NCBI RefSeq assembly: GCF_018294505.1 | Contig: NC_057797.1 | Span: forward strand, 129,667,792 to 129,731,791 | Direction of reading: 5' to 3' | DNA: 64,000 nt | Origin: Triticum aestivum | Lineage: Eukaryota > Streptophyta > Magnoliopsida > Poales > Poaceae | In this document: positions 32,550 to 46,439 of the stretch, in pieces | Layout of the letters: each line of letters begins with the position of its first letter | How positions within the stretch are numbered: position 1 is the stretch's first letter | Position numbers and translations under genes: made by a program | Notes under the pieces: generated by a model | Databases searched by the model: none | Seen by the model: only the letters and a program-made list of their open reading frames with translations | What the model was told of the DNA's origin: nothing

Positions 32550-34160
32550 TGTAGTGTCTACCGGATTAGTTGCTTAGTTTAATTTCAGGTGTGCTTAGTT
32601 TTATTTGAGGGGTGTGTTGTGCTGAGCCCCTAGCAGAACTATGTTATGTTCCTTCTCATTACTTTAACTCTTTAGTACGTACATACTAGTATTTCTTACA
32701 GTTCATCTTTTAGTGGGTATAGTACTACCACTCGTTTCTTCACATTATATACGTACAATATATATGGCCAACATCATATAGCCACCCATCATCTCCAGTT
32801 AGAATAGTGTGTCCATGCACGGATGCAATGTGGCCAAACGATGCCTGCCATCGGTGTCTCAAATTCAAATCAGTCTGACCTTGTTCAATGTGTATACAGT
32901 ACAACATGCTCGCTTCCAAACCACACCGCGCATATCTCAGTTATATTCATGCATGCATGGGTTTCAAACATCATGATCTCTTATTCAAATATTTGAATTC
33001 AACTTTACATTAATTATGACCCCACCTAGTCTTTTACACCCACACAGTCGTATTCTCTTTATAATTGTACCACTAACTTTCTCTCGTGCATGCATGCACA
33101 CACACACTACCAATCGGCATTATCCATCGCACACATGCAATCTTTTTCTTCAGGTCGGTCTCCCATGCATGCACACACACACCTCCCCCTCTCCATCATA
33201 TCCTTCATGCCTATATATTATATTTTATATTTTTTATATAGTGTGTGGATAACTTTAACTTTGAAAAATGGTTGTTGGATGAAGCCAATCCGATGGTGTA
33301 GAGATGGCAAATTTGAGCACTACTGGCCATTGGATATCATCTAGATTCTACCAGATTTTGCCACATGTACAATCTAGAAGACTCCATGGTTGAACTTAAG
33401 CATAATGCACAAACCTCAAAACAAAAGCACTTCTTCTTTGTTCTAGAATCTTCCATATCAGAATTGCCCAAATGTTTTTCTACATGATTTGCCCTTATTT
33501 GTTTTTACTTTATGCTTTACAATGCACAATCCATGAATCTTAAAATAGATTAGCTTTCTTATAAAAACTAGATGATTTTGAATGAAATGAACTATAAGAA
33601 TTAAACGAACATCTACATCATGCATATATGACTCAAAACTTACATGCTATAATGTGGTATTTATTCATAATTTGGTTGTCAAATCTCATGCGTGCAATGC
33701 ATGTGTACCTTACTAGTCTAAATGGTGTTTGTGTGTGTGTTGTGTGTGTTAAACACATTGTACGTAGTATCATACATGGTTTAGATTCCGAACATCTAGC
33801 TAGAGCATACATGTACTATGATTTGAATTCAACATAAGATGGATACATATATTTGAATTTGAGATCGTATGTACATGTAGTTCGTATTTATATAGGAATT
33901 TACTTCTCCTATATTCATGCCATGTGTTGTGAAGATAATATTTAGATGGTTGTATAACTAACCAGAGTACAATCCCATTCAAACAGGGAAAATGTACTCA
34001 AATTTAGTCCATATGCTAGACAACACACATTGTTTTTTTATTCTTGAGGGAAGTGCAAATTGTTTTGGTAATGTACACGTTATGTTTGTTGTCCCGATTC
34101 TTCTAGTTTTTTGTTGTATTTGAATGCATTTATAGTAATATAGTAAAACGGGACATGGCT
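32550..34160. other. Intergenic AT-rich stretch, no gene
   Basis: No coding signal on either strand. It includes AC/GT-rich patches near 33090-33180 and 33730-33755 and many GCATGCAT words. Short frames have no domain. It is probably decayed transposon or non-coding flank. Confidence 0.5.
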
Positions 34161-34167
34161 CTCTCTA

Positions 34168-34646
34168 GTGATGAGGTGCGAATTGTCTTTTTTTGGGTAC
34201 ACATTAAGCTTGTTCTCCCAAAATTTCAAGTCGCGCCTTGTTATGCCAAAATTTCAAGCTAGCATCTCTGTCTATCATGCTGCGAAACTCCCGCCTCTTC
34301 AACCCACGCCTTGTTACCCTAAAATATTTAAGATATATCTTTGTCTAGTTGTGCTCCGAAAATTCCCTCCATCTCAACTCGCACCTTGCTATCCCAAAAT
34401 TACAACGCGCGCGAAAACTCCCACCTCGTGTGAAATCCCGACACGCGAAATGCCCGTGATACCCTGAACCGAAAGAACCGCCTAGCTCAAATCGGTGGGG
34501 TTACTTTTGTAACTTACCCCATATTTCTGACAAGCGTGACCCTAAGCCATGGTTCCCCCTCCCATCGCCTCCTTTTCGCCATTCAAAATCCCAGGCCGCC
34601 ATAACCTCTCCGCTCCAGCCGCGAAACCCCACCCTCCTTCGCCCGC
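34168..34646 (+). promoter_or_regulatory. Upstream and leader region of a CACTA cargo gene, cut by Angela
   Basis: The stretch becomes C-rich toward the insertion (CCATGGTTCCCCCTCCC, CGCTCCAGCCGCGAAACCCC). It stops at CCCGC where the Angela LTR begins. The same strand continues with CCACCTCACAGCTACCC at 43317 and, past the solo LTR, with CTTGTCGTCCTGCCGG at 45012. The three pieces together look like the promoter-proximal part of the gene described at 45012-50770. Confidence 0.45.
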
Positions 34647-36368
34647 TAAAGGAAATATGCCCTAAAGGCAATAATAAAGTTATTATTTATTTCCTTATAT
34701 AATGATAAATGTTTATTATTCATGCTAGAATTGTATTAACCGGAAACATAATACATGTGTGAATACATAGACAAACAGAGTGTCACTAGTATGCCTCTAC
34801 TTGACTAGCTCGTTAATCAAAGATGGTTATGTTTCCTAACCATAAACAAAGAGTTGTTATTTGATTAGCGGGATCACATCATTAGGTGAATGATCTGATT
34901 GACATGACCCATTCCATTAGCTTAGCACCCAATCGTTTAGTATGTTGCTATTGCTTTCTTCATGACTTATACATGTTCCTATGACTATGAGATTATGCAA
35001 CTCCCGTTTGCCGGAGGAACACTTTGTGTGCTACCAAACATCACAACGTAAATGGGTGATTATAAAGGTGCTCTACAGGTGTCTCCAAAGGTACATGTTG
35101 GGTTGGCGTATTTCAAGATTAGGATTTGTCACTCCGATTGTCGGAGAGGTATCTCTGGGCCCTCTCGGTAATACACATCACATAAGCCTTGCAAGCATTG
35201 CAACTAATGAGTTAGTTGCGAGATGATGTATTACGGAACGAGTAAAGAGACTTGCCGGTAACGAGATTGAACTAGGTATGGGATACCGACAATCGAATCT
35301 CGGGCAAGTAACATACCGATGACAAAGGGAACAATGTATGTTGTTATGCGGTCTGACCGATAAAAGATCTTCGTAGAATATGTAGGAGCCAATATGAGCA
35401 TCCAGGTTCCGCTATCGGTTATTGACCAGAGACGTGTCTCGGTCATGTCTACATTGTTCTCGAACCCATAGGGTCTGCACGCTTAAGGTTTCGATGACAG
35501 TTATATTATGAGTTTATGAGTTTTGATGTACCGAAGTTAGTTCGGAGTCCCGGATGTGATCACGGACATGACGAGGAGTCTCGAAAAGGTCGAGACATAA
35601 ATATTGATATATTGGACGGCTATATTCGGACACCGAAGTGTTCCGGGGAAGTTTCGGATAAAACCGAAGCACCGGGGGGTTACTGGAACCCCTCGGGGGG
35701 TTAATGGGCCTCATGGGCCTAAAGTGGAGAAGAGGAGGGGCTGCCAGGGCAGGCCGCGCGCCCCCTCTCCCCCTAGTCCAAATTGGACAAGGAGGGAGGG
35801 GCGCCCCCCCTTTTCCTTCTCTCCTTCCCCCTCTCCTACTTGGACAAGGAAAGGGAGGGGAGTCCTACTCCCGGTAGGAGTAGGACTCCTCCTGCGCGCC
35901 TCCTACTAGGGCCGGCCGCACCCCCCTTGGATCCTTTATATATGGAGGCAAGGGGCACCCCTAGACACACAAGTTTATCCACGTGATCATATTCTTAGCC
36001 GTGTGCGGTGCCCCATTCCACCATAGTCCTCGATAATATTGTAGTGGTGCTTAGGCGAAGCCCTGCGACAGTAGTACATCAAGATCGTCACCACGCCGTC
36101 GTGCTGACAGAACTCTTCCTCGACACTTTGCTGGATCGGAGTCCGGGGATCGTCATCGAGTTGAACGTGTGCTAGAACTCGGAGGTGCCGTAGTTTCGGT
36201 GCTTGATCGGTCGGGCCGTGAAGACGTACGACTACATCAACCAAGTTAACGCTTCCGTTGTCGATCTACAAGGGTATGTAGATCACACTCTCCCCCTCTC
36301 GTTGCTATGCATCACCATGATCTTGCGTGTGCGTAGGAAATTTTTTGAAATTACTACGAAACCCTACA
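34647..36368 (+). repeat. 5' LTR of Angela-type element
   Basis: 1722 bp. Its terminal dinucleotide is TA, where the other LTR has TG. CTTTATATATGG near 35934 is the likely TATA box. The downstream primer site reads GTGGCATCCGAGCC, a degenerate form of the initiator-Met primer site. Short frames inside the LTR are not genes. Confidence 0.95.
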
Positions 36369-37599
36369 GTGGCATCCGAGCCTACGTTATATATGTTGAT
36401 GATATATGCACGAGTAGAACACAAGTGAGTTGTGGGCGATATAAGTCATACTGCTTACCAGCATGTCATACTTTGGTTCGGCGGTATTGTTGGACGAAGT
36501 GGCCCGGACCGACATTACGCATACGCTTACGCGAGACCGGTTCTCCCGACGTGCTTTGCACAGAGGTGGCTAGCGGGCGACAGTTTCTCCAACTTTAGTT
36601 GAACCGAGTGTGGCTACGCCCGGTCCTTGCGAAGGTTAAAACAGCACCAACTTGACAAACTATCATTGTGGTTTTGATGCGTAGGTAAGATTGGTTCTTG
36701 CTTAAGCCCGTAGCAGCCACGTAAAACTTGCAACAACAAAGTAGAGGACGTCTAACTTGTTTTTGCAGGGCATGTTATGATGTGATATGGTCAAAGACAT
36801 GATGCTAAATTTTATTGTATGAGATGATCATGTTTTGTAAATGAGTTATCAGCAACTGGCAGGAGCCATATGGTTGTCGCTTTATTGTATGCAATGCAAT
36901 CGCGCTGTAATGCTTTACTTTATCACTAAGCGGTAGCGATAGTCGTGGAAGCATAAGATTGGCGAGACGACAATGATGCTACGATGGAGATCAAGGTGTC
37001 GCGCCGGTGATGATGGTGATCACGACGGTGCTTCGAAGATGGAGATCACAAGCACAAGATGATGATGGCCATATCATATCACTTATATTGATTGCATGTG
37101 ATGTTTATCTTTTATGCATCTTATCTTGCTTTGATTGACGGTAGCATTATAAGATGATCTCTCACTAATTATCAAGAAGTGTTCTCCTTGAGTATGCACC
37201 GTTGCGAAAGTTCTTCGTGTTGAGACACCACGTGATGATCGGGTGTGATAGGCTCTATGTTCAAATACAATGGGTGCAAAACAGTTGCACACGCAGAATA
37301 CTCAGGTTATACTTGATGAGCCAAGCATATACAGATATGGCCTCGGAACACGGAGACCGAAAGGTCGAGCGTGAATCATATAGTAGATATGATCAACATA
37401 GTGATGTTCACCAATGAAACTACTCCATCTCACGTGATGATCGGGCATGGTTTAGTTGATTTGGATCACGTAATCACTTAGAGGATTAGAGGGATGTCTA
37501 TCTAAGTGGGAGTTCTTTAAGTAAATTAATTGAACCTAAATTTATCATGAAACTTAGTAACTGATAGTATCTTGCTTCTTTATGCTTGATTGTAGATAG

Positions 37600-37694
37600 A
37601 TGGCCCGTGCTGTTGTTCCGTTGAATTTTAATGCGTTCCTTGAGAAAGCAAAGTTGAAAGATGATGGTAGCAATTACAGGACTGGGTCCGTAAC
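37600..37694 (+). pseudogene. Angela gag start, separated by a frameshift
   Basis: ATG 37600 opens MARAVVPLNFNAFLEKAKLK and ends early at TGA 37696-37698. At about 37678 one base appears to be missing, so the rest of gag continues in another frame from before 37695. Translation of the full polyprotein from the natural start is therefore blocked in this copy. Confidence 0.75.
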
Positions 37695-40423
37695 TTGAGG
37701 ATTATCCTCATTGCTGCACAGAAGAATTACGTCCTGGAAGCACCGTTGGGTGCCAGGCCTGCTGCTGGAGCAACACCAGATGTTATGAACGTCTGGCAGA
37801 GCAAAGCTGATGACTACTCGATAGTTCAGTGTGCCATGCTATACGGCTTAGAATCAGGACTTCAACGACGTTTTGAACGTCATGGAGCATATGAGATGTT
37901 CCAGGAGTTGAAGTTAATATTTCAAGCAAATGCCCGGATTGAGAGATATGAAGTCTCCAATAAGTTCTATAGCTGCAAGATGGAGGAGAACAGTTCTGTC
38001 AGTGAGCATATACTCAAAATGTCTGGGTATAATAATCACTTGATTCAATTGGGAGTTAATCTTCCAGATGATTGCGTCATTGACAGAATTCTCCAATCAC
38101 TGCCACCAAGCTACAAGAGCTTCGTGATGAACTATAATATGCAAGGGATGAATAAGACTATTCCCGAGCTCTTCGCAATGCTGAAAGCTGCGGAGGTAGA
38201 AATCAAGAAGGAGCATCAAGTGTTGATGGTCAACAAGACCACTAGTTTCAAGAAAAAGGGCAAAGGGAAGAAGAAGGGGAACTTCAAAAAGAACAGCAAG
38301 CAAGTTGCTACTCAAGAGAAGAAACCCAAACCTGGACCTAAGCCTGAAACTGAGTGCTTCTACTGCAAGCAGACTGGTCACTGGAAGCGGAACTGCCCCA
38401 AGTATTTGGCGGATAAGAAGGATGGCAAGGTGAACAAAGGTATATGTGATATACATGTTATTGATGTGTACCTTACTAATGCTCGCAGTAGCACCTGGGT
38501 ATTTGATACTGGTTCTGTTGCTAATATTTGCAACTCGAAACAGGGACTACGTATTAAGCGAAGATTGGCTAAGGACGAGGTGACGATGCGCGTGGGAAAC
38601 GGTTCCAAAGTCGATGTGATCGCAGTCGGCACGCTACCTCTACATCTACCTTCGGGATTAATATTAGACCTAAATAATTGTTATTTGGTGCCAGCGTTAA
38701 GCATGAACATTATATCTGGATCTTGTTTAATGCGAGACGATTATTCATTTAAATCTGAGAATAATGGTTGTTCTATTTATATGAGTAATATCTTTTATGG
38801 TCATGCACCCTTAAAGAGTGGTCTATTTTTATTGAATCTCGATAGTAGTGACACACATATTCATAGTGTTGAAGCCAAAAGATGCAGAGTTGATAATGAT
38901 AGTGCAACTTATTTGTGGCACTGCCATTTAGGTCATATCGGTGTAAAGCGCATGAAGAAACTCCATACTGATGGACTTTTGGAACCACTTGATTATGAAT
39001 CACTTGGTACTTGTGAACCATGCCTCATGGGCAAGATGACCAAAACACCATTCTCCACTACTATGGAGAAAGCAACAGATTTGTTGGAAATCATACATAC
39101 AGATGTATGTGGTCCGATGAATATTGAGGCTCGTGGTGGATATCGTTATTTTCTCACCTTCACAGATGACTTAAGCAGATATGGGTATATCTACTTAATG
39201 AAACACAAGTCTGAAACATTTGAAAAGTTCAAAGAATTTCAGAGTGAAGTAGAAAATCATCGTAACAAGAAAATAAAATTCCTACGATCTGATCGTGGAG
39301 GAGAATATTTGAGTTACGAGTTTGGTGTACATTTGAAAAATTGTGGAATAGTTTCGCAACTCACGCCACCCGGAACACCACAGCGTAATGGTGTGTCCGA
39401 ACGTCGTAATCGTACTTTACTAGATATGGTGCGATCTATGATGTCTCTTACTGATTTACCGCTATCGTTTTGGGGATACGCTCTAGAGACGGCCGCATTC
39501 ACGTTAAATAGGGCACCATCAAAATCCGTTGAGACGACGCCTTATGAACTATGGTTTGGCAAGAAACCAAAGTTGTCGTTTCTGAAAGTTTGGGGCTGCG
39601 ATGCTTATGTGAAAAAGCTTCAACCTGATAAGCTCGAACCCAAATCGGAGAAATGTGTCTTCATAGGATATCCAAAGGAAACTATTGGATACACCTTCTA
39701 TCACAGATCCGAAGGCAAGACTTTTGTTGCTAAATTCGGAAACTTTCTGGAGAAGGAGTTTCTCTCGAAAGAAGTGAGTGGGAGGAAAGTAGAACTTGAC
39801 GAGGTAACTGTACCTGCTCCCTTATTGGAAAGTAGTGTATCACAGAAAACTGTTTCAGTGACACCTACACCAGTTAGTGAGGAAGCTAATGATGATGATC
39901 ATGAAACTTCAGAACAAGATACTACTGAACCTCGTAGATCAACCAGAGTGAGATCCGCGCCAGAGTGGTACGGTAATCCTGTTCTGGAAGTCATGCTACT
40001 AGATCATGATGAACCTACGAACTATGAAGAAGCGATGGTGAGCCCAGATTCCGCAAAATGGCTTGAAGCCATGAAATCTGAGATGGGATCCATGTATGAG
40101 AACAAAGTATGGACTTTGGTTGACTTGCCCGATGATCGGCAAGCAATTGAGAATAAATGGATCTTCAAGAAGAAGACTGACGCTGACGGTAATATTACTG
40201 TCTACAAAGCTCGACTTGTCGCAAAAGGTTTTCGGCAAGTTCAAGGGATTGACTACGATGAGACCTTCTCACCCGTAGCGATGCTTAAGTCTGTCCGAAT
40301 CATGTTAGCAATTGCCGCATTTTATGATTATGAAATTTGGCAGATGGATGTCAAAACTGCATTCCTGAATGGATTTCTGGAAGAAGAGTTGTATATGATG
40401 CAACCAGAAGGTTTTGTCGATCC
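37695..40423 (+). pseudogene. Angela gag-pol: gag, protease, integrase, first part of RT
   Basis: A long open frame of about 910 codons. Gag occupies roughly residues 1-200. A CCHC zinc knuckle, CFYCKQTGHWKRNC, lies at 221-234. The protease has DTGS at 271-274. The GAG-pre-integrase motif HCHLGHIGVKRM follows. The integrase core has D470 (DVCGP), D533 (SDRGGEY) and E569 (VSERRN), a D-D-35-E triad. RT begins with WIFKKKTDADGN and has the first palm aspartate at 885 (QMDVKTAFLNG). The order protease-integrase-RT is the copia hallmark. The frame runs into ten Ns at 40424. The ATG at 37695 is not the true start. Related fragments are at 62271-62953. Confidence 0.9.
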
Positions 40424-40433
40424 NNNNNNNNNN
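40424..40433. other. Assembly gap (10 N) inside RT
   Basis: Ten N bases lie between GTCGATCC and ACTGGTGCAAGCC. Copia RTs have additional residues between the motifs on either side, so a short stretch has been lost or collapsed and the N count is a placeholder. The flanking frames differ by one, as expected if the gap length is arbitrary. Confidence 0.95.
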
Positions 40434-41550
40434 ACTGGTGCAAGCCTCTCGGAGTTGGAATAAACGCTTTGATAGTGTGATCAAAGCATTTGGTTTTATA
40501 CAGACTTTTGGAGAAGTCTGTATTTACAAGAAAGTGAGTGGGAGCTCTGTAGCATTTCTGATATTATATGTGGATGACATATTACTAATTGGAAATGATA
40601 TAGAATTTCTGGATAGCATAAAGGGATACTTGAATAAGAGTTTTTCAATGAAAGACCTCGGTGAAGCTGCTTACATATTAGGCATTAAGATCTATAGAGA
40701 TAGATCAAGACGCTTAATTGGACTTTCACAAAGCACATACCTTGACAAAGTTTTGAAGAAGTTCAAAATGGATCAAGCAAAGAAAGGGTTCTTGCCTGTG
40801 TTACAAGGTGTGAAGTTGAGTAAGACTCAATGCCTGACCACTGCAGAAGATAGAGAGAAAATGAAAGATGTTCCCTATGCTTCAGCCATAGGCTCTATCA
40901 TGTATGCAATGCTATGTACCAGACCTGATGTGTGCCTTGCTATAAGTCTAGCAGGGAGGTACCAAAGTGATCCAGGAGTGGATCACTGGATAGCGGTCAA
41001 GAACATCCTGAAATACCTGAAAAGGACTAAGGATATGTTTCTCATATATGGAGGTGACAAAGAGCTCATCGTAAAAGGTTACGTTGATGCAAGCTTTAAC
41101 ACTGATCCGAACGATTCTAAATCGCAAACCGGATACGTGTTTACATTAAACGGTGGAGCTGTCAGTTGGTGCAGTTCTAAACAAAGTGTTGTAGCGGGAT
41201 CTACATGTGAAGCGGAGTACATAGCTGCTTCGGAAGCAGCAAATGAAGGAGTCTGGATGAAGGAGTTCATATCCGATCTAGGTGTCATACCTAGTGCATC
41301 GGGTCCAATGAAAATCTTTTGTGACAATACTGGTGGAATTGCCTTGGCAAAGGAATCCAGATTTCACAAGAGAACCAAGCACATCAAAAGACGCTTCAAT
41401 TCCATCCGGGATCTAGTCCAGGTGGGAGACATAGAGATTTGCAAGATACATACGGATCTGAATGTTGCAGACCCGTTGACTAAGCCTCTTCCACGAGCAA
41501 AACATGATCAGCACCAAGGCTCCATGGGTGTTAGAATCATTACTGTGTAA
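40434..41550 (+). pseudogene. Angela RT (second half) and RNase H
   Basis: After the gap the frame reads LVQASRSWNKRF, then the catalytic YVDDILLIGND (GAT GAC at 40573-40578), LGIKIYRDRSRRLIGLSQST and the RNase H region. The latter has DASFNTDPNDSKSQTGYVF, SVVAGSTCEAEYIAASEAAN and FCDNTGGIALAKE, carrying the acidic active-site residues. The stop is at 41548-41550. A purine-rich AAGTGGGATAC follows before the 3' LTR. This part is intact apart from the gap. Confidence 0.9.
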
Positions 41551-41583
41551 TCTAGATTATTGACTCTAGTGCAAGTGGGATAC

Positions 41584-43311
41584 TGAAGGAAATATGCCCT
41601 AGAGGCAATAATAAAGTTATTATTTATTTCCTTATATCATGATAAATGTTTATTATTCATGCTAGAATTGTATTAACCGGAAACATAATACATGTGTGAA
41701 TACATAGATAAACAGAGTGTCACTAGTATGCCTCTACTTGACTTGCTCGTTAATCAAAGATGGTTATGTTTCCTAACCATAAACAAAGAGTTGTTATTTG
41801 ATTAGCGGGGTCACATCATTAGGTGAATGATCTGATTGACATGGCCCATTCCATTAGCTTAGCACCCGATCGTTTAGTATGTTGCTATTGCTTTCTTCAT
41901 GACTTATACATGTTCCTATGACTATGAGATTATGCAACTCCCGTTTGCCGGAGGAACACTTTGTGTGCTACCAAATGTCACAACGTAAACGGGTGATTAT
42001 AAAGGTGCTCTACAGGTGTCTCCAAAGGTACATATTGGGTTGGCGTATTTCGAGATTAGGATTTGTCACTCCGATTGTCGGAGAGGTATCTCTGGGCCCT
42101 CTCGGTAATACACATCACATAAGCCTTGCAAGCATTGCAACTAATGAGTTAGTTGCGAGATGATGTATTACGGAACGAGTAAAGAGACTTGCCGGTAACG
42201 AGATTGAACTAGGTATGGGATACCGACGATCAAATCTCGGGCAAGTAACATACCGATGACAAAGGGAACAACGTATGTTGTTATGCGGTCTGACCGATAA
42301 AAGATCTTCGTAGAATATGTAGGAGCCAATATGAGCATCCAGGTTCCGCTATTGGTTATTGACCGGATACGTGTCTCGGTCATGTCTACATTGTTCTCGA
42401 ACCCGTAGGGTCCGCACGCTTAAGGTTTCGATGAGAGTTATATTATGAGTTTATGAGTTTTGATGTACCGAAGTTAGTTCAGAGTCCCGGATGTGATCAC
42501 GGACATGACGAGGAGTCTCGAAATGGTCGAGACATAAAGATTGATATATTGGACGGCTATATTCGCACACCGGAAGTGTTCCGGGGAAGTTTCGGATAAA
42601 ACTGGAGCATCGGGGGGTTACCAGAACCCCCGGGGGGTTAATGGGCCTCATGGGCCTAAAGTGGAGAAGAGGAGGGGCTGCCAGGGCAGGCCGCACGCCC
42701 CCTCTCCCCCTAGTCCGAATTGGACAAGGAGGGAGGGGCGGCGCCCCCCCTTTTCCTTCTCTTCTTCCTCCTCTCCTACTTGGACAAGGAAAGGGAGGGG
42801 AGTCCTACTCCCGGTAGGAGTAGGACTCCTCCTGCGCGCCTCCTACTAGGGCCGGCTGCACCCCCTCCCTTGGATCCTTTATATACGGAGGCAAGGGGCA
42901 CCCCTAGACACATAAGTTGATCCACGTGATCATATTCTTAGCCGTGTGCGGTGCCCCCTTCCACCATAGTCCTCGCTAATATTGTAGCGGTGCTTAGGCG
43001 AAGCCCTGCGACAGTAGTACATCAAGATCGTCACCACGCCGTCGTGCTGACGGAACTCTTCCCCGACACTTTGCTGGATCGAAGTTCGGGGATCGTCATC
43101 GAGCTGAACGTGTGCTAGAACTCGGAGGTGCCGTAGTTTCGGTGCTTGATCGGTCGGGCCGTGAAGACGTACGACTACATCAACCAAGTTAACGCTTCCG
43201 TTGTCGATCTACAAGGGTACGTAGATCACACTCTCCCCCTCTCGTTGCTATGCATCACCATGATCTTGCGTGTGCGTAGGAATTTTTTTGAAATTACTAC
43301 GAAACCCTACA
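41584..43311 (+). repeat. 3' LTR of Angela-type element
   Basis: 1728 bp, starting TGAAGGAAATATGCC and ending CGAAACCCTACA. It differs from the 5' LTR by scattered substitutions and small indels (for example extra bases in GGCGGCGCCCCCC near 42738). Confidence 0.95.
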
Positions 43312-43419
43312 CCCGCCACCTCACAGCTACCCAGTCGGAGCCTCTTCCCCGATGACGCCGTCCACAGCAACACCTCAACGTCCCGCATCCACCATACCGG
43401 ATGAGGATCCGTCGTCGAT

Positions 43420-45006
43420 CGATACGTCTCCAACGTATCTATAATTTTTGATTGTTCCATGCTATATTATATTCTGTTTTGGATGTTTAATGGGCTTTAT
43501 TATACACTTTTATATTATTTTTGGGACTAACCTATTCACTAGAGGCTCATCCCAAATTGATGTTTTTTTTGCCTATTTCAGTGTTTCAAAGGAAAAGGAT
43601 ATCAAACAGAGTCCAAACGGAATGAAACATTCGGGAACGTGATTTTCGGAACAAACGTGATCCAGAGGACCTGGAGTCTACGTAAAGCAATCAACGAGGA
43701 AGGCACGAGGTAGGGGGCGCGCCCACCTCCCCAGGCGCGCCCTCCACCCTCGTTGCCCCTCTTTGCTCCACCGACGTACTTCTTCCTCCTATATATACCC
43801 ATATACCCTGGAAACATCAGATAGGGAGCAAAAACCCTATTTCCACCGCCGCAACCTTCTGTACCCGTGAGATCCCATCTTGGGGCCTTTTCCGGCGCTC
43901 CGCCGAAGGGGGCATTGATCACGGAGGGCTTCTACATCAACACCATAGCCTCTCCGATGATGTGTGAGTAATTTGCCTTAGACCTTCGGGTCCATAGTTA
44001 TTAGCTAGATGGCTTCTTCTCTCTCTTTGGATCTCAGTACAAAGTTCTCCTTGATCTTCTTGGAGATCTATTCGATATAATCTTCTTTTGCGGTGTGTTT
44101 GTCGAGATCCGATGAATTGTGGGTTTATGATCAAGTTTATCTATGAACAATATTTGAATCTCCTCTAAATTCTTTTATGTATGATTGGTTATCTTTGCAA
44201 CTCTCTTCGAATTATCAGTTTGGTTTGGCCTACTAGATTGATCTTTCTTGCAATGGGAGAAGTGCTTAGCTTTGGGTTCAATCTTGCGGAGTCCTTTCCC
44301 AGTGACAGCAGAGGCATCAATGCACGTATTGTATTGTTGCCATCGAGGATAAAAAGATGGGGTTTATATCATATTGCATGAGTTTATCCCTCTACATCAT
44401 GTCATCTTACTTAAAGCATTACTCTGTTCTTATGAACTTAATACTCTAGATGCATGCTGGATAGCGGTCGATGTGTGGAGTAATAGTAGTAGATGCAGAA
44501 TCGTTTCAGTCTACTTGTCATGGACGTGATTCCTATATACATGATCATACCTAGATATTCTCACAACTATGCTCAATTCTATCAATTGCTCGACGGTAAT
44601 TCGTTTACCCACTGTAATACTTATGCTCTCGAGAGAAGCCACTAGTGAAACCTATGGCCCCTGGGTCTATCTTCCATCATATTAATCTTCCAACACTTAG
44701 CTATTTCTAATGTCGTTTATTTTACTTTGCATCTTTATTTCTCTTTATCATAAAAATACCAAAAATATTATCTTATCATATCTATCAGATCTCACTCTCG
44801 TAAGTGACCGTGAAGGGATTGAAAACCCCTTTTATCGTGTTGGTTGCGAGGTTCTTATTTGTTTGTGTAGGTGCGTGGGACTTGAGCGTGATCTCCTACT
44901 GGATTGATACCTTGGTTCTAAAAAACTGAGGGAAATACTTACGCTACTTTACTGCATCACCCTTTCCTCTTCAAGGGAAAACCAACACAGTGCTCAAGAG
45001 GTAGCA
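43420..45006 (+). mobile_element. Solo LTR of a gypsy-type element (1587 bp)
   Basis: It starts (C/T)GATACGTCTCCAACGTATC and ends GTGCTCAAGAGGTAGCA. It is flanked by the perfect 5-bp duplication TCGAT (43415-43419 and 45007-45011). The first base is C where T is expected. No internal domain is present, so recombination between two LTRs removed the body. A short promoter-like core (CTCCTATATATACCC near 43788) is visible. It sits in the same host leader that Angela entered 109 bp upstream. Confidence 0.92.
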
Positions 45007-46439
45007 TCGATCTTGTCGTCCTGCCGGTTCAGCCACCCCGTCCTCCACCTCCAAGGAGCTTCCCCAACGTTCCCCTCGTCTTTCGCGCCACCTCCATTCC
45101 CACACCGCCGTCTTCACCTGCACCACCGGAAGAGCATCATCATCACCGTTTCCTCGGATGAAGCTGAGGCCTAATCGGCGCCACCAAAGAGGTTGTACAC
45201 TAATCACCGCATTTTCTTCTTCATTCAATCTCACGGTGCTGCCGGCGCTCGGTCCCGAGCTGACATGGCGCGGCTCCATCGACGGCGGCGTCGTCGGTCA
45301 CTTCCTCCACGGCGTCGCTCCCTCAGCGGTAACATCCACATTAGTAGGAGCTGCTATTGCTTTAGCTCTCGCTCGCGCTGCTGCTCTGCTCTTATTCTCG
45401 GTCCCCTGCCTGCTCTGCTCTTGCTATCGCTCTTGCTCGTGCTACTGCTCTCGCTCTTGCTCTTGCTTGCGATGCTGCTCCGATTTGGCTACACTTCAGT
45501 TGACTGAATCGACTTTTGGGTCAGTTGATTTTCAGGAGGTGGGGGGCTCACCGGAGTTAAGGAAGAACCAGCCGCAGCAGGAAGGGGGGCTCGCCGGAGA
45601 GGTACCCCAATATCTATCTTAGGGTTCAGGGTGGGGACGGTGGTCACCGGCGGTGGCGTGGGGATCATTGGAGAAAAAGCTCGGCACAGGGGTGCCTAGA
45701 GGGATGGTCGGGGTGGCGGCGGACCGGCGGTGGGGAGTGATTTCGGGGTGGGCGGGGCGGCGCACCACCGGCCGTGGGCGGCGGGGGGCGGCGGTTTGGC
45801 CGGTGGTGGCTGGCGGCTCAGGGGGTGGAGGTTGAAGATGAACTGCTACACGACCAGCTGCCCCGGCTCTCGCACGCGCTGCTGCTACTGCTTTTCTGCT
45901 ACTAGTGCGTTCAGTTTCGACAACAAAATTCAGTTTCGACAGTTAAGTTCAGTTTCGACAGTTAAATTCAGTTTCTACAGTTAAGTTCATAGATGAGCGG
46001 CTGATGTATTTTACATCCGGCACTTTGTGGTTATGTATTTTACGTCATATATTGGAGATGCTATTAGAATTCCACTCAGGTTAACATTGTCTTTCTTGTC
46101 CTGCTTCAGCCTCGGCGTCGTACAACTCACTGGAGCTACACCAACGACGAAACCCTCCATCACAGCGGAGCAGTACCCCGGGCTCCATCTCCAGACACCT
46201 AAGATCTTCTTCCCCTCCTTCGACAGCCAAGTCAGCTGGAGCATCCTCACCGACAAACCCAATCACACTGAGATCGACATGGCTTCGCCAAAGAGGTTGT
46301 ACACTTGTTGCATCTCTTTTTTACTCTACATGTTATATATATTGTCCACTGAGCACACGTAGTAACGTGAAATAGATTAATTTTATCCTACTATATGACA
46401 AGCAGTGAGGTACCAGGCAACTTAGCTATCCGTGATGGA

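Larger units (their letters stand above)
34647..43311 (+). mobile_element. Copia retrotransposon of the BARE-1/WIS/Angela group (8665 bp)
   Basis: LTRs at 34647-36368 and 41584-43311 flank gag-pol in plus orientation. The perfect target duplication CCCGC (34642-34646 and 43312-43316) shows a single insertion. The LTR sequence (GGAAATATGCCCTA.AGGC..., ending in CGAAACCCTACA) is that of the most abundant Triticeae copia group. The first LTR starts TA in place of TG. The gag start is frameshifted and ten N bases replace part of RT. It sits inside the leader of the CACTA cargo gene. Confidence 0.97.

Noticed and set aside
34981..36598. ORFs in the Angela LTR, repeated at 41918-43355
   Set aside because: The same frames occur in both LTRs and reflect LTR sequence, not genes.
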